A stretch of 64,000 nt of DNA, taken from contig CANNBP010000016.1 of assembly GCA_947502885.1 (NCBI GenBank), forward strand, positions 94,007 through 158,006, written 5' to 3'. Made by a program: the position numbers and the translations under genes. Origin of the DNA: an uncultured Aquimarina sp. (GTDB lineage: Bacteria; Bacteroidota; Bacteroidia; Flavobacteriales; Flavobacteriaceae). Shown here in pieces: positions 1 to 9,482 of the stretch. Under the pieces are notes generated by a model. It saw only the letters and a program-made list of their open reading frames with translations, was not told the DNA's origin and ran no database searches. Each line of letters opens with the position of its first letter. Position 1 is the stretch's first letter.

Positions 1-3000
1 TGTAAGCCTCCTTGAATATTAAGTTTTGGCAAATTACCGGCTCTGGCTGCTTTATAATTAGCTTCGGCTTCATTTACAAAATTTTGTGTCATAGTAAATT
101 CTGGATGTGTTTCTATAGAAACATCTTCAATGGTATCAATATTAACATGATAATCATCGTTGATGGTATAGAACGAATCAGATAATAACCATAAATTTAA
201 TTGCTCTAATGCAATAGTATAATCACTATGTGCTTGCTCTTTGGTATTTCTTATTTGTAGCGCCTGATTTTTGGCAGCAGAATATTCTAATTTAGAAATG
301 GCTTCTACTTCATAATGTAGCTTGACTGCTTTTTCAAAATTGGTATAAATAGAATCCAATTCTTCATAAAGTTGATATTTCTTTTGGTATTGATACGCAT
401 TTGCCCAAGCATTTTTTACTTGCTTCTCTAACTGCAGTTCAGAAATTTTATATGCTTTTTCGGCAAGTTCTATACGCTGTTTTTGTAAGTGTTTTTTTGG
501 AGCGATACCAAAAACATCGATATTAGATTGGCCGATTCCTATAGTGGTATAAACACCTCTTTCATCTTTTATTTCTTCTCCGCTAGTAAAAATTTTTGTG
601 GTTCCCAGATCTAATACACTACTTTTTAGTAGTTGCTGCTTTTTCACTTCTAATTGTTTTTGTTTTAAAAGTGGATAGTTTTCTTTAGCAATGATAACAG
701 CTTCTTGAATATCTATTTTAGGGAGAATACGTTCTACTTCTTGGGCATTGGTTCTAATAGAAAAAGTTAATAATAGTATTACTGTAGTAACAGAGGTCGT
801 TAGTTTTTTATTAGGTTTGAATGTAAAAACTCCTTTTTCTACCCAATGATATAATACAGGTAAAATAAATAGTGTGAGTAAGGTTGCTGTAAACAAACCT
901 CCAATGACTACTGTTGCCAAAGGACGTTGAACTTCTGCACCTGCCGATGAAGAAATAGCCATAGGTAAAAAACCTAGTACATCTGTAAAGGCAGTAAGCA
1001 TAATAGGTCGTATACGCCTTTTTGTTCCTTGTATGATTCGATCTTTTAAGTTAGTAACACCTTCTTCTTTTAATTCGTTTAAACCACTGATCATGACTAA
1101 TCCATTTAATACGGCTACACCAAATAAGACAATAAATCCTACACCTGCAGAAATACTAAAAGGTAAATCCCTTAGCCAAAGTGCAAAAACACCTCCTATG
1201 GTGGCCATAGGAATTGCCACATAAATCATTAAAGTTTGTGGTAATGATTTTAAAGCGAAATAGATAAGAATAAAAATTAATAATAAAGCAATTGGAACTA
1301 CGGTCTGCAAGCGATTGCTAGCCCGCTCTAAGTTTTCGAATGCACCTCCATAACGGATATAGTAACCAGCCGGTAAATCGAGATTTTTATCTAATTCTGC
1401 CTGAATATCTTCTACAACAGATTTGACATCTCTATCCCTAATATTTATACCAACATAAGTTCTTCGGTTGGTATTATCTCTACTGATTTGCATTGGGCCA
1501 GGTTGATAACTTATGTCAGCCAATTCACGAAGTGGGATTTGAGCTCCACTGGGTAAATTAATGAATAGATTTTGAATATCTGAAATATCACTTCTATTCG
1601 ATTTGTCAAGTCGTACTATTAGATCAAAACGTTTTTCTCCTTCAAAAATCACCCCTGCATTTCCTCCAGAAAAAGCTGTTTCTACAGTATTATTAAGAGT
1701 ATTTACCTGAAGTCCATATTGCGCTAATTTATTACGGTTATAGTTAATAGATATTTGTGGTTGCCCGGTCGTAGCCTCGACTTTCATATCGGCAACACCT
1801 GGTATGTTTGTAATTAACTTACCAATTTCGGAAGCCTTAACCGCCAGAACTTGTAAATCATCGCCAAAAAGTTTAATAGCTACATCTTCACGAACCCCTG
1901 TAAGTAATTCGTTAAAACGCATTTCTATAGGTTGTGTAAACTCAAAATTAACCCCGGGGATGATACTTACTGCATCTTTCATCTTGTCTACCAATTCACC
2001 TTTTGAGGTTGCAGAGGTCCATTCACTACTTGGTTTCAGAAGTACAATGACATCTGCCAAATCCATGGGCATAGGATCTGTAGGTACATCTGCAACTCCG
2101 ATTCTACTAACTACAGTTTCGACTTCTGGAAATTTGGTTTTTACAATACGCTCAATTTTGGTGGTAGTCTCAATTGTTTCAGTGAGTGAACTACCAGGTT
2201 TAAGGATGGCATGAAAAGCGATATCGCCTTCATCAAGTTGAGGAATAAATTCGCCCCCCATTTTGGTGAATGTGAATATCGTTATCCCAAAAAGTAGTAT
2301 ACTAATACCAACAATTAATTTTCCATTTTTTAATGATGTAAGAAGTAGTGGTTCATATTTAGATGTAATCCAGTGTACAAATTTGTCTCCGTAAGATGGT
2401 TTATCAGATTTAGAAGCTTTTAAAAACAATGCAGAAACCATAGGTACATATGTTAAACATAAAATCATGGCACCTATCATGGCAAAAATAAAAGTCAATG
2501 CCATAGGTTGAAACATTTTACCTTCGACACCCTCTAAGGCTAAAATTGGGATGAATACGATTAAAATAATCAACTGACCAAAAAAAGCAGCATTCATCAT
2601 TTTTTTAGAAGCATTTGCAGCAATGGTATCTCGTTGTTTTGACGATAGTTCTTTCTTTTTTGTGATTTGAGACATTAACAAGAATACCGTACTCTCTACT
2701 ATAATTACAGCACCATCGACAATAATTCCAAAATCGATGGCTCCAAGGCTCATTAGATTTGCCCAAACATCAAAAACATTCATTAGGATAAAAGCAAACA
2801 ATAGGGATAAAGGAATGGTAGATGCTACGATAAGCCCACCTCTCCAATTACCTAACAATAATACCAAAACAAAAATTACGATAAGTCCTCCTTCTAACAA
2901 ATTAGTAGAAACCGTTCCTGTAGTTTTGGCTATTAATTCACTTCGGTCTAGAAAAGGTTTTATGGTAACTCCTTTAGGTAAAGATTTCTGTATTTGTGTT

Positions 3001-3932
3001 ATACGTTTCTTTACGTTCTCAATAACATTATTAGAGTTGGCTCCTTTTAGCATTAGTATCATTCCGCCCACAGCTTCACCTTTACCATCTTTGGTTAAGG
3101 CACCGTACCGAACGGCATTACCTATAGTTACCGTTGCGATGTCTTTAACTTTAATAGGTATGTTATTGTTGTTTTTTACGACAATATTTTCAATATCAGA
3201 AATACTTCTGGCCAGCCCTTCACCTCTGATAAAATTGGCTTGGTGATTTTTTTCGATATAGGCTCCACCTGTATTTTGATTATTGTTTTCTAACGCTTCA
3301 AAAACATCAGAAATTGTGATGTTTATAGCTCTTAGTTCATTTGGTTTTACAGAAACTTCATACTGTTTCTTTTTACCACCAAAAGCATTTACTTCGATGA
3401 CACCAGGTACCATTGCCATTTGTCGGCGAACAATCCAATCCTGGATCGTACGTAATTCTGTTGCATCAAAGGAGTTTTTATGACTCTCATCAACCTCTAA
3501 GGTGTATTGATAAATTTCACCTAAGCCGGTAGAAATTGGTCCCATAGCAGGTTTACCAAACCCAGCAGGTATTTGTTCTTGAATTTCTGGCAGTTTTTCA
3601 GAAACCAATTGTCTGGGGAGGTAGGTACCCATAGCGTCATCAAAAACAATAGTTACTACCGATAACCCAAATCTAGAAACAGACCGGATCTCTTTAACAT
3701 CAGGAAGGTTGCTCATAGCCAATTCTACCGGATAGGTAATAAACTGTTCGATTTCTTCGGTACCCAGGTTGGGTGCTTGTGTTATCACTTGTACCTGATT
3801 ATTGGTTATGTCAGGAACGGCATCAATAGGAACTTGGGTGATACTCCATATACCCGTTCCTAGTATGGCAAGGGTAAACAAGCCAATAATGAATTTATTA
3901 TGGATTGAAAAATCAATGATTTTATTAATCAT
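1..3932 (-). CDS. CusA/CzcA heavy-metal RND efflux pump fused to a TolC-like outer-membrane domain (partial)
   Basis: An open minus-strand frame starts at ATG 3932 (MINKIIDFSIHNKFIIG) and runs off the left edge. Residues up to about 1030 are a complete HME-RND inner-membrane pump: an N-terminal TM helix, two periplasmic loops, and a TM4 segment AIDFGIIVDGAVIIVE with the acidic residues of the CusA/CzcA proton relay. The pump part ends near position 850. It is followed in frame by a second hydrophobic, signal-like stretch ending TNAQEVE and a TolC-type coiled-coil domain (about residues 1050 onward). Such CzcA-TolC fusions are known in Bacteroidetes. Role: export of Cu(I)/Ag(I) or Zn/Co/Cd; the metal cannot be told from sequence. 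The periplasmic adaptor is presumably just outside the window. The adjacent small Cys/His-rich gene upstream supports a metal function. The 3' end is missing only because of the window edge. Confidence 0.93.
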   Translation of the reverse strand, partial: MINKIIDFSIHNKFIIGLFTLAILGTGIWSITQVPIDAVPDITNNQVQVITQAPNLGTEEIEQFITYPVELAMSNLPDVKEIRSVSRFGLSVVTIVFDDAMGTYLPRQLVSEKLPEIQEQIPAGFGKPAMGPISTGLGEIYQYTLEVDESHKNSFDATELRTIQDWIVRRQMAMVPGVIEVNAFGGKKKQYEVSVKPNELRAINITISDVFEALENNNQNTGGAYIEKNHQANFIRGEGLARSISDIENIVVKNNNNIPIKVKDIATVTIGNAVRYGALTKDGKGEAVGGMILMLKGANSNNVIENVKKRITQIQKSLPKGVTIKPFLDRSELIAKTTGTVSTNLLEGGLIVIFVLVLLLGNWRGGLIVASTIPLSLLFAFILMNVFDVWANLMSLGAIDFGIIVDGAVIIVESTVFLLMSQITKKKELSSKQRDTIAANASKKMMNAAFFGQLIILIVFIPILALEGVEGKMFQPMALTFIFAMIGAMILCLTYVPMVSALFLKASKSDKPSYGDKFVHWITSKYEPLLLTSLKNGKLIVGISILLFGITIFTFTKMGGEFIPQLDEGDIAFHAILKPGSSLTETIETTTKIERIVKTKFPEVETVVSRIGVADVPTDPMPMDLADVIVLLKPSSEWTSATSKGELVDKMKDAVSIIPGVNFEFTQPIEMRFNELLTGVREDVAIKLFGDDLQVLAVKASEIGKLITNIPGVADMKVEATTGQPQISINYNRNKLAQYGLQVNTLNNTVETAFSGGNAGVIFEGEKRFDLIVRLDKSNRSDISDIQNLFINLPSGAQIPLRELADISYQPGPMQISRDNTNRRTYVGINIRDRDVKSVVEDIQAELDKNLDLPAGYYIRYGGAFENLERASNRLQTVVPIALLLIFILIYFALKSLPQTLMIYVAIPMATIGGVFALWLRDLPFSISAGVGFIVLFGVAVLNGLVMISGLNELKEEGVTNLKDRIIQGTKRRIRPIMLTAFTDVLGFLPMAISSSAGAEVQRPLATVVIGGLFTATLLTLFILPVLYHWVEKGVFTFKPNKKLTTSVTTVILLLTFSIRTNAQEVERILPKIDIQEAVIIAKENYPLLKQKQLEVKKQQLLKSSVLDLGTTKIFTSGEEIKDERGVYTTIGIGQSNIDVFGIAPKKHLQKQRIELAEKAYKISELQLEKQVKNAWANAYQYQKKYQLYEELDSIYTNFEKAVKLHYEVEAISKLEYSAAKNQALQIRNTKEQAHSDYTIALEQLNLWLLSDSFYTINDDYHVNIDTIEDVSIETHPEFTMTQNFVNEAEANYKAARAGNLPKLNIQGGL

Positions 3933-4054
3933 AAGAAAATAAGGTTACTACAATTAAACATATCGATGTCATTTGATGTGTATCAAATCACTCGAAACAA
4001 AATGATCATGAAATTGATCAGAATGGGACATAGGTATCCCATGAAAAGACAAAA

Positions 4055-4363
4055 CTATGCCCTGGGAGGTTGTAGTAAGGTTGTTGTAAAATCGTTGCCT
4101 ATACTGTCGAAATGTAAAAAAACTTCTGTCGATATTTCTGGAGCAACGATAAGCGTGTTGGCCAGGGCAATATAGGTGACATGCATATGACAACACTGGC
4201 ATTCACAAAAGGGAGAACATAAGTCGGCATGGCTATGCTCTGTGTCGTGAATTTCGGTTGCTTCTATACAAACGGTATCCTCATCGGTACAATGATCATC
4301 GTCACAGGGTACAAAATTAAGTGCCAACATATAGATCGATAATATAAAAGCGATGAGTTTCAT
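4055..4363 (-). CDS. Small secreted Cys/His-rich protein preceding a CusA-type pump (DUF6660-like)
   Basis: The protein is about 102 aa from ATG 4363 (MKLIAFILSIYMLALNFVPC). An upstream in-frame start at 4393 would add ten residues in front of a good signal sequence, so I prefer 4363. After the hydrophobic N-terminus comes a cluster of potential metal ligands: CDDDHC, then CIEATEIHDTEHSHADLC and CECQCCHMH around residues 30-60. Small proteins like this sit just before CusA/CzcA genes in many Flavobacteriia; I believe the family is DUF6660, but cannot confirm. The next gene downstream starts 122 nt away on the same strand, so co-transcription is likely. A periplasmic metal-binding or metal-sensing accessory role is inference. 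Confidence 0.75.
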   Translation of the reverse strand: MKLIAFILSIYMLALNFVPCDDDHCTDEDTVCIEATEIHDTEHSHADLCSPFCECQCCHMHVTYIALANTLIVAPEISTEVFLHFDSIGNDFTTTLLQPPRA

Positions 4364-4567
4364 TATAGCAAATATACAAATTATAAGATGCAATACTTGT
4401 GCAAAGATGATATCCTAAATCGAAAAAGGAGTAGTCATACATTACTGCCTTTAGCTAACTTTGTACCCTAAAAATTTGAGATATTAATAGGATACTACAC
4501 TTTAAAACTCTACGAAATATGCATGAACCTCTAAAGAAGGAAACGTTTCTGTATTTATTATTTTATA

Positions 4568-4825
4568 TCATTTCCCATCTTTAAATGGTGCTGCGATAGT
4601 AGATGATTTAATATGCATATCTGAATTTGTATAATAATGAGCAGAACCTGTAGCCATTTGATATTCATTATCATTTTCATCTAGCCTAATAATTTTGACA
4701 GTTGACCTACTTCCATTATTAGTGATGTTAAGTTGAGCAACTATTATTGTATTACCTGTAGCGCTGTAAATAGTATTAATTTCTCTGTTTTTATTATTCG
4801 GTATTTTCTAAGTTTTATTATTCAT
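4568..4825 (-). pseudogene. Degraded small ORF with an in-frame TAG
   Basis: Reading the minus strand from ATG 4825, codon 6 is TAG (4810-4808). The same frame then stays open for 79 more codons to TGA at 4570-4568. Codon use is protein-like, with segments such as NTIIVAQLNITNNGS and STVKIIRLDENDNEYQ, ending in TIAAPFKDGK. The composition looks like a beta-rich secreted protein. I do not recognise the family. It may be a gene inactivated by a nonsense mutation or the 3' end of a larger lost gene. Confidence 0.4.
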
Positions 4826-5303
4826 GCTCATAAGGCTTTTCGCATGTCACCTCGTTTATTATAGTGGGTACTGCTCCACTTTTAAAATTATTTTATTCAT
4901 AAATTAAAGATGTAGCATTGTGATAAGTTTTGTAAGCACAAACGAGTTTCTACTTCTTGGGCAATGAATTAAAAGTGAATGTTAGAAATATCTTGCTAGC
5001 TTTTTATTTCTGATGCGAAATTACTATTGAACAATGTTTTGAATAAAATACATGTAACAGAGTGTAGGTTTACTGTTATAGAAGACAAATAATATATAAG
5101 AAAGGTTTCTTATCTGTTACTATTATTTCTAATAAGAATGCTTTTGATACGAAGAATATGATATTTAATTAGAGTTGCTATAATATTAAATAGGTTGATT
5201 TTTAAAGGATTAATGATTATAATTCTATTTCTAAACAACAAACAGAATAGTACCACGTCTTTTTTTATCCTAAATGCGTCATCGACTTACTTGCTTGTGA
5301 GCA
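4826..5303. other. AT-rich intergenic stretch
   Basis: I see no convincing gene here. The divergent upstream regions of the metal-efflux genes and the siderophore operon flank it. An apparent open frame begins at a TTG codon at 5195 and joins the decarboxylase gene, but its first 49 codons do not resemble the family. Confidence 0.5.
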
Positions 5304-5311
5304 TAAATTTG
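5304..5311 (+). promoter_or_regulatory. Putative -7 element (TAAATTTG) of the siderophore operon
   Basis: TAAATTTG fits the Bacteroidetes consensus TAnnTTTG and lies 30 nt before the chosen ATG at 5342. No clear -33 TTTG is seen at the expected distance. Confidence 0.4.
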
Positions 5312-5319
5312 CATCGCTT

Positions 5320-5338
5320 ATTTAGATTAAATAAAAAT
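5320..5338 (+). promoter_or_regulatory. Fur-like 19-bp palindrome before the siderophore operon
   Basis: ATTTAGATTAAATAAAAAT forms a 9-1-9 dyad (7 of 9 positions pair) and contains the perfect 7-3-7 palindrome TTATTTAGATTAAATAA (5318-5334). The same pattern occurs at 20410-20428 and 17996-18014. Binding here, just downstream of the -7 element, would block transcription, as expected for iron-dependent repression. Confidence 0.5.
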
Positions 5339-5341
5339 AAT

Positions 5342-6847
5342 ATGCTCCTAGATACACAAACTAGTTTAGTTACCGACTTAAAAATTGATCAGTTTTTTGA
5401 CCCTCAATCAAAGTATACTTATGAAGAGTATATTCAAAAAGCCACGCAATATATAGCCGATTTTTTAGATAACCAGAAATTTTACAGTGGTGAATCTCCA
5501 GATGATTTGAGGTCCAGAAAAGATCAAATAGTAGCCAATCCTAATGTAACTCTATCTATAGATGAGGCCTTACAAGAAATTAAAGAGTTATATCTTGATC
5601 ATACTATTGCCTTTCATCATACAAATTATGTAGCGCATTTGAACTGCCCTGTTTTATTGCCAGCTATCGTAGGTGATTTAATGGCTTCATCTATAAATAC
5701 AGCAGTAGAAACCTGGGATCAAAGTACATCTGCTACATTAATTGAACAAGAAATGATTAGGTGGATTTGCTCTAAAATGCAATTTCCAATTACATCTGAT
5801 GGGGTTTTTACCAGCGGAGGTACGCAATCTAACTTTATGGCACTTTTAATGGCAAGAGATCATTATGCTTTTAAACATTATGGATTAAACCTTAAAGAGA
5901 ATGGTTGGTCTGATGTAGTTAGTAAATTTCGTTTTTTCTGCTCTGAGAAGGCACATTTTAGTATAAAGAAAAATGCGGCACTGCTAGGAATGGGATATGA
6001 TGCAGTTATTCCTATAGCTACAGATGACAAAATGAAAATGAAACCAGAAGCGTTGGTACAAGCTATAGAAAAAGAAAAACAAGCTGGTCATATCCCAATT
6101 GCTATTGTAGCAACTGCAGGAACGACAGATTTTGGAAGTTTTGATCCTATTTTGACCATTTCAAAAATAGCTAAAGAATATGATATTTGGTTTCATGTAG
6201 ATGGAGCTTACGGAGGGTGTTATACACTTACCGAAACTCATAAGCATGTATTACAAGGTATAGAAGAAGCAGATTCTATAACTATTGATTTTCATAAGAC
6301 CTTATTTCAACCTGTATGTTCTAGTGTTTTCTTAGCAAGAAATGCTGATCATTTTAAGTATGTATCCTATTATGCAGATTATTTAAATCCTAAGGAACAT
6401 CGAGATGAAGAATGCCCTAATCTAATTGAAAAGTCAATACAAACAACAAGGAGATTTGATGCTTTAAAATTATGGTTTACTCTAAAAATGACAGGAGAAA
6501 AGAATATAGGGTACTTTTTAGAAAAAGTGCATTATTTGGCATTAGATCTATATCATAGCATTAAAGATGATACCAGTTTTGAGATTGCTCATAAACCAGA
6601 ACTAAGCACTTTGGTATTTCGATACAAGGCCAAGGGTATCGAAAATCAGGAAGTTCATGATACCATTAATCTCTTTATTAAAAATACCCTTTTTAAATCA
6701 GGTCAAGCGTCTGTTGCAAGTACAAAATTAGATGATAAAATCTATCTTAAGTTTACCTTACTAAACCCTAAAAGTACTGTTGATGATCTATTAAATATCA
6801 TTCAATTAATCAAAGAAACGGCAAGAACCTATACCATTAACAATTAA
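5342..6847 (+). CDS. PLP-dependent group II amino-acid decarboxylase, probably lysine/diamine-forming (DesA-like)
   Basis: The product is 501 aa from ATG 5342 (MLLDTQTSLVTDLKIDQFFD). The frame extends up to a TTG at 5195, but that extension is not family-like. Visible motifs are HVDGAYGG (PLP-binding aspartate region) and the Schiff-base lysine in TIDFHKTLFQP (K319). The length suits the DDC/glutamate decarboxylase superfamily. In hydroxamate siderophore pathways of the desferrioxamine, bisucaberin and putrebactin type this enzyme makes cadaverine or putrescine from lysine or ornithine in the cytoplasm. The substrate is inferred from context: it is the first gene of the siderophore operon, 11 nt before the N-hydroxylase. 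L-2,4-diaminobutyrate or glutamate decarboxylase are the alternatives. Confidence 0.9.
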   Translation: MLLDTQTSLVTDLKIDQFFDPQSKYTYEEYIQKATQYIADFLDNQKFYSGESPDDLRSRKDQIVANPNVTLSIDEALQEIKELYLDHTIAFHHTNYVAHLNCPVLLPAIVGDLMASSINTAVETWDQSTSATLIEQEMIRWICSKMQFPITSDGVFTSGGTQSNFMALLMARDHYAFKHYGLNLKENGWSDVVSKFRFFCSEKAHFSIKKNAALLGMGYDAVIPIATDDKMKMKPEALVQAIEKEKQAGHIPIAIVATAGTTDFGSFDPILTISKIAKEYDIWFHVDGAYGGCYTLTETHKHVLQGIEEADSITIDFHKTLFQPVCSSVFLARNADHFKYVSYYADYLNPKEHRDEECPNLIEKSIQTTRRFDALKLWFTLKMTGEKNIGYFLEKVHYLALDLYHSIKDDTSFEIAHKPELSTLVFRYKAKGIENQEVHDTINLFIKNTLFKSGQASVASTKLDDKIYLKFTLLNPKSTVDDLLNIIQLIKETARTYTINN

Positions 6848-6858
6848 ATATTTTGAAG

Positions 6859-8193
6859 ATGCATACGAACGAAGATAATATAGTCGATTTTTTAGCCATA
6901 GGAGTTGGCCCCTTTAATTTAGGGCTGGCCTGTTTAACAGAAACCATTGATAGTGTGAATGGAATCTTTTTGGACAAAAGCGAACAATTTGATTGGCACC
7001 CAGGTATGATGCTGCAAGATACAACTTTGCAAATTCCTTTTATGGCCGATTTAGTTACTTTGGCAGATCCAACAAACCCATTTAGTTTTTTAAACTATAT
7101 CAAAGAACAAGGAAGAATATACTCCTTTTATATTCGAGAGAATTTTCTTTTACTTCGACGAGAATACAATCAATACTGTCAATGGGCCATTAGAAAATTG
7201 TCTAATGTTCACTTTCAGACTGAAGTTTTAGGAGTTCAATATAATGATATTGAACAATGTTATGTAGTGTTTGCAAAATGTATAAAAACCAATCAACGAA
7301 AAGTTTACAAAACCCGAAAATTAGTTTTAGGTACTGGCACTCAACCTTACATTCCAAAATGTTGTGAAACACTGAAAGATAAAGCAATTCACTCATCGCA
7401 ATATTTGTATCAAAAGGAAAAGTTGCAATCCAAAAAGTCTATAACCGTTTTAGGAAGTGGTCAGAGTGCAGCAGAAATATTCTATGATCTTTTACAAGAT
7501 ATTGATCAAAAGGATTATGAACTGAATTGGATAACAAGGTCTCCTAGATTTTTTCCTTTAGAATATTCGAAACTAACGTTAGAAATGACGTCTCCAGAAT
7601 ATGTAGACTATTTTTATAACCTTCCGTCTGCAAAAAGAGAGGATTTGATCAACAATCAAAAACACCTTTATAAAGGTATTAATCAGGATTTGATAGCAGA
7701 TATTTTTGATTTGCTTTATACAAAGCAGTTAACCCATAAAATCAATATAAATCTTAGAACAAATTCTGCTTTGCAAAAAGCCGTTTACGATGAGGTATTA
7801 CAGAAATTTTATTTAGAAATACATCAAGAAGAGCAAAATAAGCATTATAGCCATCAAACAGAAGGGTTAATATTATCTACTGGTTATACGTATAGAAAGC
7901 CAGAATTTATTGAAGGAATAAAAGATAGAATTAATTGGGACGAAAAAGGGAGATATGATGTACAACGTAATTATGCTATAGATACCAAAGGTGAAGATAT
8001 TTTTGTACAAAATGCAGAATTGCATACCCACGGTTTTGTAACTCCGGATTTGGGAATGGCTTGTTATAGAAATTCTTATATCATAAAAGAACTTACTGGG
8101 ATTGACCATTATCCTATCGAAAAGCGTATTGCTTTTCAGCAGTTTGAGGTTACAGAAGAAGAAGAGATTGTTATGCACAACTCTATAATCTGA
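6859..8193 (+). CDS. Flavin N-monooxygenase (lysine/ornithine/diamine N-hydroxylase family, IucD/DesB-like)
   Basis: The product is 444 aa from ATG 6859; an in-frame TTG lies six bases upstream. The FAD motif GVGPFNLGLA is at residues 15-24, the NADPH motif VLGSGQSAAE near 198, and the ATGY-type motif LSTGYTYRKPEF near 340, in the usual order for SidA/IucD/PvdA enzymes. It would hydroxylate the terminal amine of the diamine made by the preceding enzyme, using NADPH and O2, to give the N-hydroxylamine that is later acylated to a hydroxamate. Spacing to the decarboxylase is 11 nt, so it is in the same operon. Whether the substrate is a free diamine or an amino acid is inferred from the neighbouring decarboxylase. 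Confidence 0.93.
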   Translation: MHTNEDNIVDFLAIGVGPFNLGLACLTETIDSVNGIFLDKSEQFDWHPGMMLQDTTLQIPFMADLVTLADPTNPFSFLNYIKEQGRIYSFYIRENFLLLRREYNQYCQWAIRKLSNVHFQTEVLGVQYNDIEQCYVVFAKCIKTNQRKVYKTRKLVLGTGTQPYIPKCCETLKDKAIHSSQYLYQKEKLQSKKSITVLGSGQSAAEIFYDLLQDIDQKDYELNWITRSPRFFPLEYSKLTLEMTSPEYVDYFYNLPSAKREDLINNQKHLYKGINQDLIADIFDLLYTKQLTHKININLRTNSALQKAVYDEVLQKFYLEIHQEEQNKHYSHQTEGLILSTGYTYRKPEFIEGIKDRINWDEKGRYDVQRNYAIDTKGEDIFVQNAELHTHGFVTPDLGMACYRNSYIIKELTGIDHYPIEKRIAFQQFEVTEEEEIVMHNSII

Positions 8194-8231
8194 TTGAAAT
8201 TAGTCATAAATTTTTATTTCATCTATTCGAT

Positions 8232-8267
8232 TGTCATGCTGAGTCTTTAAGCGGGCTCAGAGTGGCA
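8232..8267. repeat. Short palindromic intergenic repeat
   Basis: The arms TGTCATGCTGAG and CTCAGAGTGGCA pair at 9 of 12 positions around a 12-nt loop. The sequence resembles the TGTCATGCTGAG-type intergenic palindromes common in Flavobacteriia (from memory). It lies between the N-hydroxylase and MFS genes and covers the alternative GTG start at 8262, which argues for the MFS start at 8286. Confidence 0.5.
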
Positions 8268-8285
8268 TTCGGTTTAACATTATAT

Positions 8286-9482
8286 ATGAAGAACTTTCTA
8301 ATCATAATGACTTTAGTAGCAGTGATCAGTGATTATCTGTTACATCCTTTCTACCCTCAATTTTTTGAGGCTCGTTTTGGAGTTACAGACCCCAAATATG
8401 TAGGCTATTATTTTGCTGCTATTTGTTTTATGGTAATGATTGCATTTCCGTTTTGGGCATATGTTTCTAAAAAAGTAGCAGAGCTAAATATTTTGGTATA
8501 TACACAGTTCATAGCGGGTATTTTGGCCTTGTATTGCTATTGGACAACTTCTTATGTAAACTTCTGGATCATCTCTTTGATTATGATTTTATTTAAAGGG
8601 AGTTATCTTTTGGTATATCCTTATATCCTAAAAATTATTACCAAAAAAGAACATCAAGGTACGATAGGACTGTTGTCTGTTGTAGTGCACTTAGGAGGTA
8701 TTTTGGGGGCAGTTATCGGGGGATTAACAGTTGATCTGATCGATGCTAGTTATATTTTTTTAATTATGGCACTTGGTGATTTTATCCAAATGGGAATGAG
8801 TGCTTATTTATTAAGAAGTAAGCGTTATGCTACTTCAAAAGTAGGGGAATCTAGTGCTGCAGCAGAAACAGTTAAAAATTTGATTCCTAAGAGTTTTATT
8901 CTGAAAATAGGTTTGATAACTATGATCTTATATTTCAGTGACTTTTTGATTCGACCTTTTTTTGCCACCTATTGGGAAGAAATATCAGAGTATGATTCTA
9001 AGCTGGTTTCGGGTACTATTTATGCCATCCCTGGGTTTGTAGCATTATTGGCGTTATGGATAAATTCAAAACGAAAGACAGATAATCATCATCTTAAAGG
9101 AATCATTTCTGCATTGTTTTTAGGCACGATAGGGCTTTTGTTACAAGGAGTGCCAATTGAAGCTGTGGTTATTACGGGTAGAATAATCTATGGTTGGGCT
9201 ATTTTTCAAGGAGTTGTAAAATTTGATGTATTGTTATTCGAATTGAGCACACCGGATTCTTATGCCATTGATTATAGTAAAGTTCACTTTTTTCAAAATT
9301 TGGGTGTGCTTTTGTCTTCTTTTTCTATAGGAATATTAGTAGAGAAATATGGAGTGCAAATACCATTTTATGTAGCTCTAGGAGGCTTTATTATTACCTT
9401 AATACTATACTATTTTGTTTTTAGAATAGAGGTGAAAGTTCCTTCAACAAAAGTTAATAAAAACATACCTATTTCTGAATGA
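8286..9482 (+). CDS. Major facilitator superfamily transporter, probable siderophore exporter
   Basis: The product is 398 aa from ATG 8286 (MKNFLIIMTLVAVISDYLL). A GTG at 8262 is in frame but inside a palindromic repeat. The protein has 11-12 hydrophobic helices with a basic central loop around residues 175-195 (LRSKRYATSKVGES), as in MFS carriers. Its place between the N-hydroxylase and synthetase genes, and the ATGA overlap with the next gene (9479-9482), suggest export of the finished siderophore across the inner membrane. Uptake is less likely because a separate TonB/PepSY import locus lies downstream. The family is clear from topology; the substrate is inference. Confidence 0.85.
   Translation: MKNFLIIMTLVAVISDYLLHPFYPQFFEARFGVTDPKYVGYYFAAICFMVMIAFPFWAYVSKKVAELNILVYTQFIAGILALYCYWTTSYVNFWIISLIMILFKGSYLLVYPYILKIITKKEHQGTIGLLSVVVHLGGILGAVIGGLTVDLIDASYIFLIMALGDFIQMGMSAYLLRSKRYATSKVGESSAAAETVKNLIPKSFILKIGLITMILYFSDFLIRPFFATYWEEISEYDSKLVSGTIYAIPGFVALLALWINSKRKTDNHHLKGIISALFLGTIGLLLQGVPIEAVVITGRIIYGWAIFQGVVKFDVLLFELSTPDSYAIDYSKVHFFQNLGVLLSSFSIGILVEKYGVQIPFYVALGGFIITLILYYFVFRIEVKVPSTKVNKNIPISE

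Noticed and set aside
1033..3483. Several plus-strand frames of 60-170 codons across the efflux-pump gene
   Set aside because: They are antisense to a clear RND pump coding frame.
3966..4202. Short frames on both strands between the pump and the Cys/His-rich gene
   Set aside because: They overlap the better supported minus-strand gene at 4055-4363 or lack any domain or export signal.
732..4963. The 16-mer TTCTACTTCTTGGGCA at 732-747 (TolC signal region) and again at 4948-4963
   Set aside because: Similarity does not extend beyond about 20 nt, so it is not evidence for a lost second TolC gene.
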